NCBI RefSeq assembly: GCF_003265705.1
Contig: NW_020312827.1
Location: forward strand, 20,432,170 to 20,496,169
DNA from: Callorhinus ursinus
Taxonomy: Eukaryota; Chordata; Mammalia; Carnivora; Otariidae
DNA: 64,000 nucleotides
Reading direction: 5' to 3'
Under the pieces are notes generated by a model, which was not told the DNA's origin, did no database searches, and saw only the letters and a program-made list of their open reading frames with translations. The translations under genes were made by a program, and so were the position numbers. Numbering within the stretch: position 1 is the stretch's first letter; every line of letters begins with the position of its first letter. This document shows, one piece after another, positions 25,640 to 64,000 of the stretch.

Positions 25640-25845
25640 TGTTAGGCTGCTTTCTTATGGTATTGCTTTTAATCTTCGTGACAGTTCTGAGAGGTAAGCC
25701 AGGTTTAACAATCCTGATTTTGTAGATTAAGAAACTGAGCCTTAGGGATGTTACAGAACTTGCCAACGTTTCTATGGCTGCTGAACTGATGAACAGGCAG
25801 AAGGCACAATCCACAGTAGGGCTCAGGTCTATTCCACAGCATTGC
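25640..25845 (+). mobile_element. MIR SINE
   Basis: Core 'TTTTGTAGATTAAGAAACTGAG' and 'CCTTAGGGATGTTACAGAACTTGCC', followed by 'GGGCTCAGGTCTATTCC'. These match MIR from the core to its 3' part. Confidence 0.8.
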
Positions 25846-25949
25846 TTTTTTTACATTTTTTATTTATTTGTTTGTTTGTTTATTTATTTTTGTAGCACAT
25901 GGGACTGCTCACTTAAGTGCGTTTTTTAATACTTTTTTCCAAAATGAAG

Positions 25950-26430
25950 TCCAGGCATATTGCAGTTTTGGTTCCAGAACACTGCAATGAAGGGAAGATC
26001 ACAATAAAGCAAACATTGCAATAAAGTGAGTCAAATGAATTTTTTGGTTTCACAGTGCCTATAAATTATGTTTACACTATACTGTAGTCTACTAAGAGTG
26101 CAATGGCATATGCTGTAGAAAAAAAATGTGCATACCTTAATTTAAAAATCTTTTCTTGCTAAAAGATCCTAACCAGCCCTGAGCTTTCGGTGAGACGTAG
26201 TCCCTGATCACAGATCATTGTAACAAATACAAGAGGCACATTGTGAGTGCACAATGAAAAAATTTAAAATACTGCTAGAATTACCAAAATGTGACACAGA
26301 GACATGAAGTGAGCAAATGTTGTTGGGAAAATGGTGCTGATAAACTTGATCCATGCTGGGTTGCCACAAGCCTTCACCTTGTCAAAAATGCAGTACCTGT
26401 GAAACACAATAAAATGAGGTATGCCTATAT
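25950..26430 (-). mobile_element. Tigger1-like pogo/mariner element, internally deleted
   Basis: Both terminal inverted repeats are visible: 'CCAGGCATATTGCAGTTTTGG' on the left and 'AATAAAATGAGGTATGCCTAT' on the right. Between are 'GCAATAAAGTGAGTCAAATG' and 'TTACACTATACTGTAGTCTA', as in Tigger1. At about 480 bases it is far shorter than the roughly 2.4-kb autonomous element, so no transposase remains. The strand is a guess, as both ends are similar. Confidence 0.8.
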
Positions 26431-26431
26431 A

Positions 26432-26905
26432 TCGTAGTTTCCTATTGCTGCTTTTACAAACTTAGTGACTTAAAACGACACAAATTTATCATCTTACAGT
26501 TTGAATGTTAAAAGTCCAAAAATGGACCTTCCAGAGCTAAAATCAAGAAGTTGGCAGGGCTGTCTGTGTTCCTTCTGCAGGCTCCAGCAGAGAATCCATT
26601 CTTTGCTGTCCCTAGCTTCTAGAGGCTTTCTGCATTCTTTGGTTCATGGTCCCCTTTTAGTAACAGCATCACTCCAAGCCCTGTCTCTGTCATCATACCT
26701 TCTCTTTCTGACTTTGACCTTCCTGCCTCCCTCTTGTAAGAATGTGCACGATTACGTTTAGGACTCAACTGGATAATCCAGGAGAATCTTCCCATCTCGA
26801 GACCCGTAATTTAATTACATCAGCAAAGTCCTATGCCTTCAAAGGTACCATACGCACAGGTTTGGGAATTAGGAACATCTTGCATTATTCTGCCTGCCAC
26901 AAGGC
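26432..26905 (-). mobile_element. MaLR-like LTR, reverse
   Basis: 'TAGTTTCCTATTGCTGCTTTTAC', 'TTAGTGACTTAAAACGACAC', 'GATAATCCAGGAGAATCTTCCC' and 'ATTATTCTGCCTGCCACA' are a MaLR-like LTR read backwards. It abuts the Tigger element. Confidence 0.65.
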
Positions 26906-26999
26906 ATCATTTACATACGTTAAAATTCATGGGTCTTGAGGGCATGGGTCTATGAGTTTTGACAGGTGTGTATCTGTCACTCGTGTGACCCACGTGCTA

Positions 27000-27560
27000 A
27001 TTGGACTATAGAAGATTTCCATTATCCAAAAGTTCCCTCCTGCCCGTTTCCAGTCAATTTTCCCCTTCCCACCCTCAACCCCAAGCAACTGCTATTCTGA
27101 ATGCTATCACTACAGGTTAGTTGCAATTGATCTTGAGCTCCATAGGAATGGAATCATAAAAGATGTGCTCTGTCAAACAAATAAATAAGATCTTTGGTCT
27201 GGTTTCTTTCACTCAGCAAAATGTTTTTGGATTCATGCATGATACGCACGTACCAGTAATTCTTTCCTTTTTGTGGCCAAGTGGTATTCCATTGTTTACA
27301 TGTACAAGAACTATGGTTAAAAATTTTATTCATCGGTTTTACCCTTTTATAGCCCTACCAGTTCCGACTGCTCTACATCCTCATCAACATCTGTCATTGT
27401 TTCAAAGTTTAGTCATTTAGTGGGAGTGACATTTTGTTGTGATTTTAATTTACATTTACTTGATGAGTAAAGATGTTGAACACCTTTTCATGTGCTTATT
27501 TTCTACTTACCTATTTTCCCTGCAAGGGTATGTTCAAATCTTTTCCTTTTTTTTTTTTTG
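27000..27560 (-). mobile_element. Ancient L1 3' fragment, reverse
   Basis: Typical degraded L1 phrases: 'GTGGCCAAGTGGTATTCCATT', 'CTCATCAACATCTGTCATTG', 'TTTACATTTACTTGATGAG' and 'GATGTTGAACACCTTTTCATG'. Older and more diverged than the L1 3' ends at 17311 and 44351. Confidence 0.75.
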
Positions 27561-27564
27561 GTAT

Positions 27565-28287
27565 TTTTATTATTGTGTCTCATTGTATTTGTATATTTAT
27601 TATAGTATTTTATATTTCTATTTATTACATTAATATATTTATAATATACATTAGTTACATCATATTTATATTGTTCATGTTACTTAATTCTTATTTATCT
27701 TATGTCTATGCTGATAGCCTGCATAGTTTTAAATAGTACATTCATTATGTTTTTATTATTGAGTTCTTCATAAATTTTGGACACATGAGTCTATAACAAT
27801 GTAATCAATTAAATGAATAAATAAATAAGCTTTGGAAATAAATAAATTAGATTTGGAAAGCTAATAATAAATGTAGAAGGAATGATAGAATATAGAAAAT
27901 CACCCTTTGGCAGCCGTCATAGTAATTATTGATTCAGGCAAGAATCATGAATATACATGGTAAAATTAGTGGGTGACTGTTTAAGGAATAGTGAGATATT
28001 TACATAATCTCACAGTATCTTCTTCAAGATACATATTAATTACAAAAGTCAATGCAGTGGAAACACCTCCTTAACCAATTGACCAACATTATCATTGCCA
28101 GGATTTGGAATAACCAATAGCATTTGGATCCTGACATGATCTCCTAAGAATTCAGCATCATTTCTGTGATGGTCTCACTAAATGTGCATAACCTGAATCT
28201 AATCATGACACAAATTGACATTAGGGTACATTCTATGAAATAACTTGTTTATACACTTGAAATTATTGATATCAAGAGGTTCAGGAA

Positions 28288-28328
<41 letters not shown>

Positions 28329-29180
28329 CCCTTCAGGCACTGTTTCAGGTTAAAGGACTCTAATGAGATGTGACAAACTGGATGGACCTGATGATCTTGG
28401 ATTTTCTACTGTTAGAAAGGACATCATTGTGGCAAATTGGCACGATAGGAATAAAGTCTGGAGATGACAGTATTGAATCAGTGTTAACTATCTAACTCTG
28501 ATAATAGTTCTGTGGCTATGTTAGAGAATTCATTGTTTTCAGGAAATACTAACACATGTAGGGATAAAGAAGCATCATGCCTGCAAATTTTTTCAGTTGT
28601 TTTAATTATATACATGTGTGCCAGTGCATACACACACTTTTCATGCATATATGAAATATGTACTTGTTAATGTATATTTTAATAGATACAGAACACATAT
28701 ATTTCTTTTTTGTCAATGCAGCCCTTCAAGTTGGATTTATGTGAAATCAACATGGCATAGCCGGGGGCCTATTCAAGAATAGGAAATGATCAAAACCCCT
28801 ATTTTACATCAAATATGTTTTCTAAACTTACTTCCAAGTGACTTGTATTTACGATAATATTGTTTGAGTATTTTGAGGGTCCTTATTTGAAGATCTTTCT
28901 CTTAGGATTTTACAGTCTTAATTTTGCATTTACCATCTCAGTTTCTAACCAGTGGTGTGAACTCCCGCTGAATCAAACTTTTGAGTACAACTGTTTTCAG
29001 TGGTTACTTTATCATTATATCCAAACTATTAATAAAGAGGTTTGTGGAATTATTTGCTCATTCTCACACAGGAGAGGGGAAGGCTCTGGGCCACTATCCA
29101 AGCCACACTTCAAGATAGCCAGTCTCAGAGTCATAAGAAGTAGCATTCTGACTATGCCTTAATATTGACCTAAAATCCTT
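27565..29180. other. Intergenic, AT-rich, with (AC)n
   Basis: No gene evidence. An (AC)n microsatellite of about 17 units is at 28291-28324. Confidence 0.6.
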
Positions 29181-29184
29181 AAAC

Positions 29185-29775
29185 CATCTGGCCCCAGACA
29201 CTTCTCTGACGTGCCCTCCTCCCTCTTTTCTGCCATCTCCTCCCTCATTCGCTTCAGCATCCACAGGGCTCCTTGCTGTCCCTGGAGCATAACAGACATG
29301 CTCTTGCCTTGGAACATTTATTGGGGCTGCTCCTTATTCTGGAAGGCTCTTCACACCCACATTTTTTTAATTTTTTACATTTCAATTCACATGTAATTAA
29401 CGTACAGTGTTATATTTCTTTTAGATGTTATGCATATCAAAACCCCAGTGAGCTATCACCTTAAACCTGTCGGAAAGACTAGACCCACTCCCACATCTTC
29501 ACGGCTCACTCCTCATCACTATAAGTCTCTGCTCAAATGTGAGCTTTACAGGGAAGCCTTCCCTGACCTCCCTGCTTTAAATTTAAGTGGTGGTCCCCAC
29601 ACACCCTCCAACACCCTACGCCCCTTCCTTGATTGTTTTTTCTTTATAGTACTTGTCACCTTCCAATAAATTATCATTTACTTATTTATTTTATTCTCTT
29701 TCTCCCCTGGCTAAGAATGAACTCTATGATTTTGGTCTATTTTATCGATTGCTGAATCCCCAGCACCAAGAACCC
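29185..29775 (+). mobile_element. L2 (LINE2) 3' half, interrupted
   Basis: 'CTCCTCATCACTATAAGTCTCTG', 'GCTCAAATGTGAGCTTTACAGGG', 'AAGCCTTCCCTGACCTCCCTG' and 'GCTGAATCCCCAGCACCAAG' follow the L2 3' order. A T-rich L1-like scrap (about 29360-29455) interrupts it. Confidence 0.8.
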
Positions 29776-29779
29776 CATG

Positions 29780-30410
29780 TGTCTCCCATTCGTTTTCGGA
29801 GAAAGAGAAACAAAGAGTAGCTCCTGACAAACAGGAGCAGGCTTGGCACTCACAACCAGGCCATGAGATTCTCCTCTTGGACATAAATAATCTCAGAATA
29901 CCAACCACAGACAGGTTACTCTGAGACAAAGCAAACCATGTCACAATTTTATTTAAGCACAAACAGAAACAAGTTCCCTGGGCCACTCATGAAGTACCAA
30001 ACACTTCCTCTCTTGGCTAAAATAGGTAGCTACTGTTTCTTCACCAATGATAGCTTTATCTTCATTCTGGTTTCCTCTCCTTTAAGGTAGGGCTTACTGA
30101 CTGATTTCTACCAAATCATGGAAATCGGGGGTACTTCTAACAGCATCCAATTTAGAGCAAACCCAGCTTCCCTGGATCCTCCCGCCAGTTACACAACCAA
30201 AGCCCAAATCCTATACTAGGTTCTTTCTAAAGCTCCCTTCCTGAGACACACCGTGCGGTGTTCTTCCTCATTGCAGGAAGTACTAAACCAAATGTGTTCA
30301 ACTACAGGTGTGTCCTTAGTGGCCTTCGGCTGAAGGGCATTGACAGTGCCCAGAAAATATTTGTCGAAGGAAGGAAGGAAGAAGTAATGGCTATCCTATG
30401 ACTATCATGT
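29780..30410. other. Intergenic, nothing recognised
   Basis: No gene or named repeat identified. Confidence 0.5.
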
Positions 30411-30411
30411 T

Positions 30412-30604
30412 CTTTTTTTTTAAATTTATTTATTTGACAGAGAGAGAGAGAGAGAGAGCACAAGTAAGCAGAGCAGTGGGCAGAGGGAGAGAGAGAAGCA
30501 GGGTCCCTGCTGAGCAGAGCCTGATGTGGGGCTTGATCCCAGAATTGGGATCATGACCTGAACTGAAGGCAGCTGCTTAAATGACTGAGCCACCCAGGCG
30601 CCCC
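30412..30604 (-). mobile_element. Can-SINE copy, reverse
   Basis: (GA)n at 30439-30458, head complement GCCACCCAGGCGCCCC. A near-perfect duplication (GACTATCATGTTCTT and GACTATAATGTTCTT) flanks it. Confidence 0.93.
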
Positions 30605-30944
30605 AGACTATAATGTTCTTAACCCAGCATTCATTGATTGAATACATTGCCATCTACTCAGGAGTTAAGCATTCTGAATTTAGTGGAGCTCTAAGTTGTG
30701 GATCTCCACCTTATAAGGTTCACTTAATCAAGCTCTTATTGAAATATAGCTTTAATCCAGTCTTTCTCCAGAAGTAGTAGTTAACCATCTATGAAAAACT
30801 TAGACCAAAAGATGCCTGTCCATTTATTGAGGGTATAAAGGTGTCCTGGCCTTTCCTTTTATCTGGCATGAGTCCACACTGCTTAGAAAGGACATACACC
30901 CCCAAAGTCAGTGTCACTTCTACCAATGAAGTTGGTAGAGCCTG

Positions 30945-30984
<40 letters not shown>
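30945..30984. repeat. (AC)n microsatellite
   Basis: About 20 AC units. It creates false Val-Cys-Val frames on the minus strand. Confidence 0.95.
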
Positions 30985-30986
<2 letters not shown>

Positions 30987-30989
30987 ACA

Positions 30990-32270
30990 CCTATTGATTC
31001 TATCAGCTTCGAAGCTTAGGTATTTTGAATACTGTGCTCTGCAGTTGGGATCTATACTCTGACCTTTATGACAAGTATAACTATACAAAGTTACATGTAC
31101 ATTCAAAGCTTATTTGATTACTAATTATGTACCTGCTATTTACAACCCTGGAATTATAGTTAATACAATGAAGTATAAAACCACTGTCCACTTACTCAAG
31201 GAGCCCAGAATGTGCATGAGGAGATGCCAGGTTCTATCTCATGATATGGTGCAATAATTTCAGTTTTCATTTATCTGTGAGATATAAACACAAAAATAAG
31301 GACTTTAAGGCACCTCCTCTGTATCAAAGAAAGTACAGGCTTCTTTAAGTTCTAAGGGGGAAAATATCCTGCTCCCTGTCCCTCCTAACCATGCCCTGGC
31401 AGGGAGGTTGGTACAAGTGCTGACAGCCTGTGCACACGGCCAGCCAAATAGATGTCTAAGAATAGCACAGGAGAGGATACACTTGACTAGAGTTAGTGAC
31501 AGTCACTGCATTCTCAGGAAAAGGCTCTAGGGGTTGTCTTACCATCCTTAAGCAAAGAGCACACTGGATTTACGTCCTCAGCATTTTCAGGAGGCTCTTA
31601 ATATGTGCTGGTTCCTTGATTCATGTCAATGGAATAAGGTCACCTCAGTGTCCTCTGCGTGAAGAGGCACTTATAATCTACCGCCATGGAGGCTTATGCT
31701 GTGTTGTAATGCAGAGCAAACAGGCTTTCTGTGACTTGGAAATCTATGACAGTGACACAGAACACTGATATGGACAAGTTAAACAGAATACAGACAGCTG
31801 AGCAAATATTAAAGAAGTCTATAAATTAATAAATAATATTAACATTTTGTACAAGTACAGTGAGTACATAAGTTTAACTGGGAATGTTGGCAGGAAACCA
31901 CGAGGAATGTATGCCTGGACTAGATAAGGCCATGCAGAACTCACAACCTTTTCACTAATTAATCATCGTGCAATCTAGCAGGCTGAAAAAAATAAATTTG
32001 GTTTTCCTACACCGTGTTCTAGACCTGCTTTGGAGACTTTGAATTGCCCCAAAAAGTCAAGGTTCTATGAGTATTCTCCTAAGATATCCACTACTCATTG
32101 TTGGCTAAAGACAATAACTCTAGCAGCTCTAAACTTTTTTCATATTAAGGGAATAAAACTAATTTTATTAGTCTTTATACAAACTAATATTTTGATTTCC
32201 TTCTTTGCTTTGACCAAGCAATCAATAAGAAATAATATCTGTAGAACATTCTATAATTAAAGAAGTACTT
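30990..32270. other. Intergenic, nothing recognised
   Basis: No gene or clearly named repeat. Confidence 0.5.
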
Positions 32271-32274
32271 TTTT

Positions 32275-32400
32275 CCTCCATATCTCTTGAGATATGAACC
32301 TCACAACAGACCTGGTGAAGAGAATATTATTAATATACTTATTTTACAGAGGTGCAGAAGAGTGAAGTAAATTTCTCATATACTAGGGATGCAAACGTTC
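32275..32400 (+). mobile_element. MIR SINE fragment
   Basis: 'ATACTTATTTTACAGAGGTGCAG' preceded by 'CCTCACAACAGACCTGGTGAAG', the central MIR block. Confidence 0.6.
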
Positions 32401-32439
32401 CTTAATATTTCCCTGTAAGATATTTTAAGATTAAACTTA

Positions 32440-32651
32440 CAACTTGGGCTGCCTGGGTGGCTCAGGTGTCTGACTCTTGATTTCACCTCAGGTTGTGATC
32501 TCAGGATCATGAAATTGAGCCCCACATGGGTCTCCACACTCAGCACAGATTCTGCTTGAGATTCTCTCTCTCTCTCCCTCTTCCTCTGTCCCTCCCCCTG
32601 TTCTCACTATCTCTCTCTCAATAGATAAATAAAACCTTTTCTTGAAAAAAA
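32440..32651 (+). mobile_element. Can-SINE copy
   Basis: Head GGCTGCCTGGGTGGCTCAG. Perfect 12-base duplication AGATTAAACTTA at about 32428 and 32652. Confidence 0.92.
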
Positions 32652-32664
32652 AGATTAAACTTAG

Positions 32665-33520
32665 ATAGTAAGTACTTACAAAATCTTATTATTAAAATAC
32701 TTTATAAGTAAGACATATCTATCAATTGACAAAAATTATCTAGTGCTAGTAGATGGCAAGTCCATTGCTATACACCTATATACTAAATTATGTAATTTTC
32801 TCTGGCCATAGAAAGTTTGCATCCCACTTAAAAGGCAAGTTTGTGAATGTTCTGTAAACACTTAGAGAAATAAAGAATAACGAGAACTGGCCTGGTCAGA
32901 GAAGAGGCTCAGCCAAGATGAAACACAAGTGAAAATGGGAAGGATGCCATGCTTGTGGCTCAGAAAAAGCAAGGGCAGTAGGGAGAGGGTGAAGGAGCCT
33001 ATGACAAGGCAAGAGTGTGTTCATGTGGATATCAGAAAAGCAGTCAGAGAAGTGGGAAATGCGTTCATGCAGCACTTAGCACAGGGCCTTAAATATAAGA
33101 AGCACTTGGGAAAGAAAAAATGAAAAAACAAGCTGAGTCTCAAGCCCTGAACATTCCCTAGTTTATCAATCAGATAATAACCGCTTATCTTGTAGAAGGC
33201 AGAAATTCTTCCCAGTACTTCCCCAAGAAAGGAGAACCGTCAGCCCAAGTTCCTATTTTGTCAGAAGTTCAAACGTTTTTTGATTCTATTACAAAGGCAG
33301 TCATTGAAAATTTTTGAATAGGAATTTTAATTTATTTTGAACTGAATTGAAATTTAATTTTAAAAGCAAAATTAATCTGGGTCTATGTGGTTTTGGTGAG
33401 AATGAAAAGAGAGTGAGGTTGGTGAATATAGCTAGAACTCAGGTGCATCAGGCAGGTAAGGGAAAGTGAGACCCCCAGTAGGGAAGTTTTCAATGAGAAA
33501 GAGAAAAATGCTCACAATGA
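32665..33520. other. Intergenic, nothing recognised
   Basis: No gene or named repeat seen. Confidence 0.5.
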
Positions 33521-33522
33521 CA

Positions 33523-33830
33523 GGGGCACCTAGCCAGTAGAGCATGCAACTCTTTTTTTTTTTTCTTTTAAGATTTTATCTATTTGTTTGACAGAGAGAG
33601 AATACAAGCAGGAGGAGTGGCAGAGGGAGAAGAAAAAGCAGACTCCCCACTGAAGAGAGAGCCTGACGTGGGGCTCCATCCCAGGACCCTGGGATCATGA
33701 GCTGAACCCAAGGCAGACACTTAACTGAGTGAGTCACCCAGACTCCCTGAGCATGCAACTCTTGATCCCGGGGTTGTGAATTCGAGTCCTACGTTGGCTG
33801 TAGAGATTGCTTAAAAAAATTTTTTTTAAA
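33523..33830 (+). mobile_element. Older tRNA-Lys-like Can-SINE, split
   Basis: Left part GGGGCACCTAGCCAGTAG AGCATGCAAC (33523-33554), right part 'GATCCCGGGGTTGTGAATTCGAGTCC' (from about 33764). Joined, it keeps A- and B-box-like parts of a tRNA-Lys gene (GAGCATGCAACTCTTGATC, GGTTGTGAATTCGAGTCC). It lacks the CT-rich middle of the younger copies. The copy at 33555-33748 splits it. Confidence 0.85.
33555..33748 (-). mobile_element. Can-SINE copy, reverse, inserted in an older SINE
   Basis: Bounded by a perfect 15-base duplication GAGCATGCAACTCTT (33540-33554 and 33749-33763), which is part of the host SINE's tRNA-like region. Confidence 0.93.
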
Positions 33831-33835
33831 GTAAT

Positions 33836-35019
33836 AATAAAAGAGTAATTATATAGCTCAAATTGTTAGGATGTGATGATTGATAAGATGAAAAAGGGAG
33901 AAAAATATACCAGAATTTACTCTATGATTTAAAGTCAAAGGAACTCTGAGGAAACACTGTTAGTGACAGAAATAGAGATGAATGCCAAGGAGGTAACAGG
34001 AGAATAACAGGACAATATTTTCCTTCATCCCCCCACTCTGATGTGAATGTGGAACAGCAGTTAGCTTTTTGGGTTTTGCAGGGTTGTTTTTTGGTTTTGG
34101 TTTTTGTTTTGTTTTGTTTTGTTTAGCAGTTAGTTTTTTATCCTCATCCTGAAAAAGAGGATTTTCTATCAAAAAAGAAGAAAATGCCTGGAGGTATTAA
34201 GATATGTGGCCAGTGTGGACTTGTCCAGAACCCTGACCTCAAACTGAGCTGAGGACTGAGTTCAACTCAGGACTGAGCTGACGGTGGGTGGACAGAATTA
34301 CACAATTTGATGAAGGTGCAGGAAAACCAAGCCACTGCCTGCTACCCAGTGGGAGCATGCCTAGAGGTGGTACTTAATACAAAAGACTATTTCGTTGTCT
34401 GCAATGCAATGGCCATCACCTTTGTCTCCAAATACATTACTCCAGCCTCCTGAACTCAGTCACCGAAGAAGAGAACAGTGTAACTCACAAAAAGAGAGGG
34501 ATAAGGACAAGTGCTTGAAAGGGTTTTGGCAAAAACTGTTGGCACGTTTTCCAGATGATTATTACTTGGTGGCCCTCCTAAAAATGAATACTAGCATTGA
34601 AATGATCTGCACCGGATGCGGTTTATTTCCTTTTGTTTTATAAGGGAAAGGAGGAGGGGTAATGAGTTCCATCCTGGTTTCCCTATATATGGCATTGTTT
34701 TATCTAAATTCAAAAAAAAATACTTCGAACTCAGTCTAGATGTTGTATTTTTCGTAAGTGTTGATATCACTTTGTCCAATTCAAATTTTCTAAAAACAAA
34801 AAACAAAAAAACAAAGAGGAAGAAGAGCTTAACACATTACAAACTCTTAACCTTATAATGTGTGTTCCTTGATATATACATATGTGTTGGCTCAAAAAAA
34901 GAAAAAATAGGCTGTGGGTTGGTAGCCTTGAGCTAACGTCTAGCCGAGGTGTTACCTAAGTAAGTTCTCTTGACTGCAACAGCCACCTGCACTTTTTTAA
35001 ATCTTGCTCCATGACGGGC
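33836..35019. other. SEL1L upstream flank, no gene seen
   Basis: Unique-looking sequence with a (TTTTG)n-like run at 34098-34124. No exon of a divergent gene is recognised. Confidence 0.5.
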
Positions 35020-35060
35020 TACGTTTTTCGAGACCACACTTCGAAAGAGGCCCATGGAGT

Positions 35061-35079
35061 GCATTGTGGGAATTGTAGT
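35061..35079 (-). promoter_or_regulatory. ZNF143/STAF binding site
   Basis: On the minus strand the 19 bases read ACTACAATTCCCACAATGC. They match the ZNF143/ZNF76 (STAF) consensus ACTACAAYTCCCAGAATGC with one difference, the C after CCCA. These sites are typical of CpG-island and bidirectional promoters, usually within a few hundred bases of the start site. It lies about 390 bases upstream of the SEL1L ATG. Confidence 0.8.
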
Positions 35080-35224
35080 CCTGAGTTACTTTCTTTTCTT
35101 TCCCGGCCCTGGACTCACGGTCTGTTTCCGGGATGGTTGAACCCAGGATCTACCAATTAGCTGGGGCCATGTCGTGAGGCCGTGGTCCAACCGGGAAAGC
35201 CGGTGTGGGAATATCGCAAAAATG

Positions 35225-35319
35225 ATTGGCCAACGCCTGACCCTGGGGGCGGGGCAATAAGGTGGGCGGGAAGACTACGGGGATTGGGCACAGAGCCCGA
35301 GGCGGCGGGCGGGGATTGG
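35225..35319 (-). promoter_or_regulatory. Three NF-Y (inverted CCAAT) boxes with GC boxes
   Basis: ATTGG occurs at 35225-35229, 35283-35287 and 35315-35319, with GC boxes between and after. Repeated CCAAT boxes are usual in promoters of ER-stress genes, where NF-Y works with ATF6 or XBP1. The first box continues as ATTGGCCAACG (35225-35235), one base away from ERSE-II (ATTGGNCCACG). No perfect ERSE (CCAAT-N9-CCACG) is found at any of the three boxes. Confidence 0.65.
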
Positions 35320-35468
35320 CTCCGCACTAGGGCAGAGAGGCCTGGGAAGGGGCGGAGGAAGGAGACCAGAGCAGGAAGAGCAGCGGCGAGGCGGCGGCGG
35401 TGGCTGAGTCGGTGGTGGCAGAGGCGAAAGCGACAGCTCCAGGGGGTGGCAGCGGCCGCGAGAGCAGA

Positions 35469-63844
<28,376 letters not shown>

Positions 63845-64000
63845 GTAAGTAGGACTTTAGTAACATTGAGGAGCAGAATTTTTGGTTCATGAAGGGTCAT
63901 AGCTTTTCTAGCTTTCATGAATGAGATGCACTTATATTCATTAAGATCAAATATTCAGTTGAACATTCTTCAAATTCTTGTTAATGGGTACACTTGCATC

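Larger units (their letters stand above)
35020..35468 (+). promoter_or_regulatory. SEL1L: SEL1L CpG-island promoter and 5' UTR
   Basis: From about 35020 the base composition changes from AT-rich to GC- and CpG-rich, continuing into intron 1 to about 35640. No TATA box is seen. There are three inverted CCAAT boxes (ATTGG at 35225, 35283, 35315), four GC boxes (35246-35255, 35264-35269, 35307-35314, 35349-35355) and a ZNF143-type site at 35061-35079. This is the layout of a broad housekeeping promoter. GGC-rich sequence at 35385-35460 is probably 5' UTR. A short upstream ORF (ATG at about 35133, 14 codons) exists but may lie upstream of the start of transcription. Confidence 0.85.

Noticed and set aside
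28291..28324. Regular short repeats that might suggest an array such as CRISPR
   Set aside because: They are simple microsatellites in a mammalian genome. No direct-repeat and spacer structure exists anywhere in the window.
30789..31106. 105-codon minus-strand frame with Val-Cys repeats
   Set aside because: It is produced by the (AC)n microsatellite at 30945-30984.
33523..33830. tRNA-Lys-like sequence as a real tRNA gene
   Set aside because: It is the head of a SINE, followed by an A-rich tail, split by another SINE, and it does not keep a complete tRNA fold.
35201..35229. Classical ERSE (CGTGG-N9-ATTGG) at the first CCAAT box
   Set aside because: The five bases at the required spacing are not CGTGG; neither of the other two boxes satisfies it either.

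Overview
The window is nuclear DNA from a carnivoran mammal. It carries many copies of the carnivore tRNA-derived SINE (Can-SINE): a head like GGGCGCCTGGGTGGCTCAG, then a pyrimidine-rich stretch, then AAATAAATAAAATCTTT. I count about 21 copies on both strands. The head and middle sequence look more like copies from bears, pinnipeds and mustelids than the dog subfamily, so an arctoid caniform is my best guess. Species cannot be fixed from memory. There is no sign of prokaryotic sequence.

One protein-coding gene is present: the 5' part of SEL1L, on the + strand. SEL1L is the ER-membrane adaptor of the HRD1 ubiquitin-ligase complex in ER-associated degradation. Eight coding exons (35469-35538, 40692-40729, 41547-41778, 57804-57971, 59563-59668, 60582-60744, 63641-63694, 63785-63844) join in frame to 297 codons. 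They encode the signal peptide, an acidic linker, the fibronectin type II module and the first Sel1-like repeats. The gene continues past the right edge; the rest of the repeats and the C-terminal membrane anchor lie outside. A CpG-rich, TATA-less promoter sits at about 35020-35468, with a near-consensus ZNF143/STAF site, three inverted CCAAT boxes and four GC boxes.

Positions 1 to about 35000 are intergenic. I find no supportable gene there, only repeats: Can-SINEs, L2 and MIR, L1 3' fragments, MaLR-type LTRs, MER20, a Tigger-like element, MER5-like elements and microsatellites. A candidate CTCF site lies at 19732-19745.

The introns hold similar repeats. Intron 3 (16 kb) contains a decayed ERVL-type provirus on the minus strand (about 46413-50951). 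It has two direct LTR copies and a recognisable tRNA-Leu-like primer-binding site, and it was inserted into an L2 element. A second, ERV1-like LTR is nested inside it.

The most interesting item is a 48-nt segment in SEL1L intron 1 (36539-36586). It has a strong polypyrimidine tract and CAG acceptor, a GTAAGT donor, matching 1-1 phase and an open frame. It would add 16 residues just after the signal peptide. I see no novel multi-gene system.
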